From: Candidatus Zixiibacteriota bacterium
Lineage (GTDB): Bacteria; Zixibacteria; MSB-5A5; CAIYYT01
DNA length: 9,814 bases
Assembly: GCA_963205155.1 (NCBI GenBank)
Contig: CAUJJY010000068.1
Span: forward strand, 1-9,814
Reading direction: 5' to 3'
Shown here: positions 6,708 through 9,814 of the stretch, piece by piece
How positions within the stretch are numbered: the first letter of the stretch is position 1
Layout of the letters: each line of letters begins with the position of its first letter
Made by a program: the position numbers and the translations under genes
The notes under the pieces: generated by a model
What the model saw: only the letters and a program-made list of their open reading frames with translations
Databases searched by the model: none
Told to the model about the DNA's origin: nothing

Positions 6708-6716
6708 AATTTGAGA

Positions 6717-7832
6717 ATGATTCGCAAACTGCTTCTGCTTCTGTCCATTCTGACCTTGATTCTTGCCGGTTGCGGCCAATCCGGTCCACAGGTCGTCAAG
6801 GTCGCTCTTGTCGCGCCGCTTACCGGCGATATTTCCGCACACGGCCAGGGAATGAAACGCGCCGCGCAGATGGCGGTCGATGAAGCCAACGCCGCGAACC
6901 TCTTCCCGCAATATCAGCTGCAGTTTGCCGCCTTTGATGACCGCGGCGACCCCAAGGAAGCCGTCACCGTCGCGAATCAGATCATCTCTGATCCGACTAT
7001 CATCGGCATCGTCGGCCATCTCAACAGCGGTTGCTCAATTCCCGCCAGTCAGGTCTATGCCAAGAAGAATGTACTGATGATCACGCCCGCATCAACAAAT
7101 CCCAAACTGACCCAGCAAGGTCTCAAGAACGTCTTCCGTCTCTGTACGACCGATGACGTTCAGGGACCATTCGCCGCCAACTTCGTTGTCGATTCACTCG
7201 GATTTAAGAAAGTCGCCGTCATTCACGACAAAACCGCCTACGGTCTCGGACTTGCCGAGCTGTTCCGCACGCAATTCGTGTCCCGTGTCTACCCGGTGCT
7301 TAGCTTCGTTGGCATCGACGTTGGCGAAAAAGATTACAAAGCCCTCATCACCAAAATCAAATCGACCGGTCCCGAGATCATCTACTTCGGCGGCATGCAC
7401 CCCGAATGCGGCTTGATTACCAAGCAGGCAAAAGAACTCGGACTGGCGATCCCGGTCTTTTCCGGCGACGGCGTCTTGACTCCCGAATACATCACCATCG
7501 GCGGACCTGCTACCGAAGGCGACCTCTCTTCGATGACCGGACTTCCGCCGGAGAAGCTTCCCGCCGCACAGAAATTCATCGACGACTATGCGCGTCTCTA
7601 CCCCAACGATGACATGCAGCCGTACGATCCATACACCTATGAAGCCGTGAAGATGATCCTCGAAGCCGTAAGGCAGGTCGGTACCAATCGCGATTCGCTG
7701 ATCACGACGGTCGCCGGAATCAACTTCACGGGCATTCTTGGCGAATCCAGCTTCGATGAAATCGGCGACACGCGCAATAAAACGATCACCATCTATCGTG
7801 TCACCAATGGCAAGTTTGTCTATGTCGATTAG
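6717..7832 (+). CDS. livJ: Branched-chain amino acid type ABC importer, substrate-binding lipoprotein
   Basis: This is the periplasmic-binding fold protein (LivJ/LivK type I family) that captures substrate and passes it to the LivHM permease. With the ATG at 6717 it has 371 residues. A lipoprotein signal is plain: basic MIRK, a Leu-rich core, and a lipobox ending LAGC with lipidated Cys19. The residue after the Cys is Gly, so there is no Asp+2 inner-membrane retention signal of the E. coli kind. The mature part shows KVALVAPLTGD, GHLNSG (about 100-105), the ligand-loop ITPAST (122-127) resembling the Ala/Thr loop that binds the amino acid backbone in LIVBP, HDKTAYG (170-176), SGDGV (249-253) and GGPATEG. 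These point to an amino acid ligand, most likely Leu/Ile/Val, though the family also includes proteins for urea, amides and aromatic acids. It is first in the operon, 25 bases before livH. Confidence 0.94.
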   Translation: MIRKLLLLLSILTLILAGCGQSGPQVVKVALVAPLTGDISAHGQGMKRAAQMAVDEANAANLFPQYQLQFAAFDDRGDPKEAVTVANQIISDPTIIGIVGHLNSGCSIPASQVYAKKNVLMITPASTNPKLTQQGLKNVFRLCTTDDVQGPFAANFVVDSLGFKKVAVIHDKTAYGLGLAELFRTQFVSRVYPVLSFVGIDVGEKDYKALITKIKSTGPEIIYFGGMHPECGLITKQAKELGLAIPVFSGDGVLTPEYITIGGPATEGDLSSMTGLPPEKLPAAQKFIDDYARLYPNDDMQPYDPYTYEAVKMILEAVRQVGTNRDSLITTVAGINFTGILGESSFDEIGDTRNKTITIYRVTNGKFVYVD

Positions 7833-7857
7833 TCCCGGTTGTTGAGCAGACCAGTCG

Positions 7858-8760
7858 ATGTTCTTTCAACAGCTCATTAACGGCATCACGCTTGGCAGTA
7901 TCTACGCCCTCTTTGCGCTTGGCTACACGATGGTCTACGGCATCCTGCTGATGATCAACTTCGCGCATAGCGAGATTTTCATGGTCGGCGCTTACATCGG
8001 ATTCTGGGCGCTCACGTTCCTGCCGCTGTCAATTCAAAATGTCGTCCCCCTGCATTTGTCACTGGTTTTCGTTTCATCGATTGTCGGCGCTGGACTGCTG
8101 GCAGTCCTCGTCGAACGCATCGCCTATCGCCGCCTCTACGGCGCGTCGCGCTTAACTCCGCTCATCTCCGCGATCGGCGTTTCCATTTTCCTGCAAAACA
8201 TCATGCAGGTCGGCGTCAGCGCGCAATCCCAACCCTACCCCTATCCGCAATCATCGGATATCATGCACTTTGATTTCTTTGGCATTCAGGTCAACTCTCT
8301 GCAGATTTCGATCTTCTTGCTCGCCATCGGCGCAATGATTGCCCTGCAGTTATTTGTCAATCGCACCAAACTCGGCAAAGCGATGCGCGCCACCGCACAG
8401 AATCACACCGTCTCGCAGTTGATGGGCATCAATGTTAATCTGATCATCACCATGACCTTCCTCATCGGCGGCGCCTTGGGCGGCCTGGCGGGCGTGCTCA
8501 ACGGCATGTATTACGGCAGTATCAAATTCAACATGGGATTCTTCCCCGGCCTGAAAGCTTTCACCGCCGCAGTCGTCGGCGGCATCGGTAATATCAAAGG
8601 CGCAATGATCGGCGGCTTCCTGCTTGGTATTATCGAAGCCATGTCCGTCGGCTATATTTCGTCAGCCTATAAAGACGTAATCTTGTTTCTCGTCTTGATC
8701 TTTGTTTTGATCTTTAGACCGACCGGAATCATGGGCGAAGCCGTCACCGAGAAGATATGA
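7858..8760 (+). CDS. livH: Branched-chain amino acid type ABC importer permease LivH
   Basis: This is one of the two inner-membrane permease subunits of the HAAT-type importer; with LivM it forms the translocation path for the ligand delivered by the binding lipoprotein. It has 300 residues, the family's usual length. The N-terminal hallmark GYTMVYGILLMINFAHSE (22-39) is present, followed by ERIAYRRLYG (86-95), a cytoplasmic coupling loop (about 171-194, KLGKAMRATA and QLMGINV) that contacts the ATPase, the Gly-rich helix GGALGGLAGVL (204-214), VVGGIGNIKGAMIGG (239-253) and the ending FRPTGIMG. I count about eight hydrophobic segments. The ribosome binding site is weak (GAG around 7844). The TGA overlaps the livM ATG by 4 bases, as expected for coupled subunits made in equal amounts. 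Confidence 0.96.
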   Translation: MFFQQLINGITLGSIYALFALGYTMVYGILLMINFAHSEIFMVGAYIGFWALTFLPLSIQNVVPLHLSLVFVSSIVGAGLLAVLVERIAYRRLYGASRLTPLISAIGVSIFLQNIMQVGVSAQSQPYPYPQSSDIMHFDFFGIQVNSLQISIFLLAIGAMIALQLFVNRTKLGKAMRATAQNHTVSQLMGINVNLIITMTFLIGGALGGLAGVLNGMYYGSIKFNMGFFPGLKAFTAAVVGGIGNIKGAMIGGFLLGIIEAMSVGYISSAYKDVILFLVLIFVLIFRPTGIMGEAVTEKI

Positions 8761-9740
8761 AGATTACCCGCAAATCAATTCTCTACGCTATCGGTATAAT
8801 CGGCGTTCTCATTCTGCCGATCCTCATGAATCAAGCCGGCAACTTCTACGCCGTTCGCGTCGCCGGGTTGGTCGGCATCTACTGCATTCTTGGAGTTGGC
8901 CTAAACATCACCATCGGTTACACTGGACTGCTCGACCTCGGCTACATCGCATTTTATGCCATCGGTGCCTACACCGCCGCCTTGGCAAGCATCGCCGGCA
9001 TCCCCTTCTGGTTCGGACTTCCTATCGTTATCATTGTCGGTGGCCTCATCCGCCTTGGCCTCGGTGCACCGCTACTTCGATTGCGCGGTGATTATCTCGC
9101 CATCGTCACACTCGGCTTCGGCGAAATCGTTCGTTTGGTCCTGGTCAACCTCGAGCCAATCACCAATGGCCCCAAAGGACTCCCGCGCGTCGAAGAAAAA
9201 CTCCTCGACATCAGCATCTTCGGTTTCAAATTCACCGAGAATATTCACTTCTATTATTTGATCCTCGCCTTCTTGCTAATTGCCATTCTCATCAGCTATC
9301 GCATGGAACACTCACGTCTCGGCCGCGCACTAGTCGCAATTCGCGAGGATGAACTCGCCGCCACTCTGACCGGCGTCAACGTCGCCCGCGTCAAAGCCGT
9401 CGCCTTTACCATTTCTGGAATCATCGGTGCCGTCGCCGGCGCAATCTATACTCACTGGAACGGATTTGTCTCTCCCGAGCAATTTACTTTCTGGGAATCA
9501 ATCCTGATAGTCGCTATGCTTGTTATCGGCGGAATGGGCAATATCGCCGGCGTAATTCTCGGCGTTGTCCTGCTTGTCGCAGTCCCCGAAGTGCTCCGCG
9601 CTTCGCTCGGCACTGCCTTCGTCGATTACCGCATGCTGCTCTTCGGTATCATTATGATCGTTGCTATCATCTACCGCCCCGAAGGAATACTGCCCTCCAA
9701 AAGACGCGCTCTCGAACTCAAACCGATCGAGGCAGAGTAG
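8757..9740 (+). CDS. livM: Branched-chain amino acid type ABC importer permease LivM
   Basis: This is the second permease subunit of the importer, 327 residues. It starts within the livH stop codon (ATGA) behind a purine-rich GAGAAG. Family motifs are LNITIGYTGLLDLGYIAFYAIGAY (49-72), LRLRGDYLAIVTLGFGEIVRL (107-127), TNGPKGL (136-142), the coupling loop SRLGRALVAIRED (186-198) continuing to LTGVNV, GAVAGAIY, the VIGGMGNIAG helix (256-265), and the ending YRPEGILPSKR. There are about nine hydrophobic segments. It lacks the long N-terminal extension of E. coli LivM (over 400 residues) and has the shorter length common in other phyla. It ends 3 bases before the livG start. Confidence 0.96.
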   Translation: MKITRKSILYAIGIIGVLILPILMNQAGNFYAVRVAGLVGIYCILGVGLNITIGYTGLLDLGYIAFYAIGAYTAALASIAGIPFWFGLPIVIIVGGLIRLGLGAPLLRLRGDYLAIVTLGFGEIVRLVLVNLEPITNGPKGLPRVEEKLLDISIFGFKFTENIHFYYLILAFLLIAILISYRMEHSRLGRALVAIREDELAATLTGVNVARVKAVAFTISGIIGAVAGAIYTHWNGFVSPEQFTFWESILIVAMLVIGGMGNIAGVILGVVLLVAVPEVLRASLGTAFVDYRMLLFGIIMIVAIIYRPEGILPSKRRALELKPIEAE

Positions 9741-9743
9741 ACA

Positions 9744-9814
9744 ATGATCCTCGAAGTCCGCAGCGTCTCTAAAAGTTTTGGCGGCTTGAAGGCCCTATGC
9801 GATTTGAGCGTAAC
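9744..9814 (+). CDS. livG: Start of LivG ATP-binding protein, cut by the window end
   Basis: Twenty-three codons are visible, beginning MILEVRSVSKSFGGLKAL. This is the standard N-terminus of LivG-type ATPases, where the aromatic of SKSFGG is the A-loop region that stacks on adenine. Walker A would follow just outside the window. A GAGG at 9729-9732, inside the end of livM, lies 11 bases before the ATG. Position directly after livJ-livH-livM supports the call; a livF gene would normally follow. Confidence 0.9.
   Translation, partial: MILEVRSVSKSFGGLKALCDLSV

Noticed and set aside
6711..6713. TTG as start of the binding-protein gene
   Set aside because: The GAGGAG ribosome binding site is only 3 bases away. 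The ATG at 6717 has a 9-base spacing and gives a standard lipoprotein signal.
6570..7019. A 149-codon minus-strand frame that reaches into the non-coding gap before livJ
   Set aside because: About two thirds lies antisense to the binding-protein gene, and the rest shows no domain or start signal. The livJ reading is far stronger.
1..9814. Mobile element, CRISPR, tRNA/rRNA or defence-system content
   Set aside because: No transposase or integrase, no regularly spaced repeat array, no cloverleaf-like sequence, and no nuclease or toxin-antitoxin-like gene could be recognised on either strand.

Overview
This is a bacterial stretch that is almost entirely protein-coding. All eight genes (two of them cut by the window edges) are on the + strand, with short gaps or 4-base overlaps. 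The organism cannot be named from the sequence. It is moderately GC-rich, has a C-rich coding strand, and carries a PafA-type alkaline phosphatase, a type best known from the Bacteroidetes. Together these are compatible with an uncultured lineage near the FCB superphylum, but that is a weak inference. I see no rRNA, tRNA, CRISPR array, insertion sequence, integrase or phage gene.

Layout. (1) Bases 1-2246: an ABC exporter pair, namely the C-terminal part of an ABC-2 type ATPase and a 542-residue permease that looks like two permease domains fused in tandem. (2) Bases 2298-5260: a secreted PafA-like alkaline phosphatase whose stop codon overlaps the GTG start of a family 1 glycoside hydrolase. 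(3) Bases 5356-6516: a membrane-anchored family 21 glycosyltransferase of the ceramide glucosyltransferase / HpnI / processive lipid glycosyltransferase type. (4) Bases 6717-9814: a branched-chain amino acid type ABC importer in the order binding lipoprotein (LivJ/K), LivH, LivM, start of LivG.

The most interesting part is the middle. The gap before the phosphatase holds a perfect 10-base direct repeat with an 11-base period, the geometry of PhoB/PhoP (Pho box) operators. The gap before the glycosyltransferase holds a second, imperfect repeat with the same period and a related core (TTCTCAC versus TTCACAC). A secreted phosphomonoesterase, a lipid glycosyltransferase and a glycosidase flanked by such repeats suggest a phosphate-starvation locus: phosphate is scavenged outside the cell while glycolipids replace phospholipids in the membrane. 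This is a hypothesis. The gene families are clearly visible; the regulation and the lipid substrates are inferred.

The two ABC systems at the ends look like independent neighbours: an exporter of unknown substrate on the left and an amino acid importer on the right.
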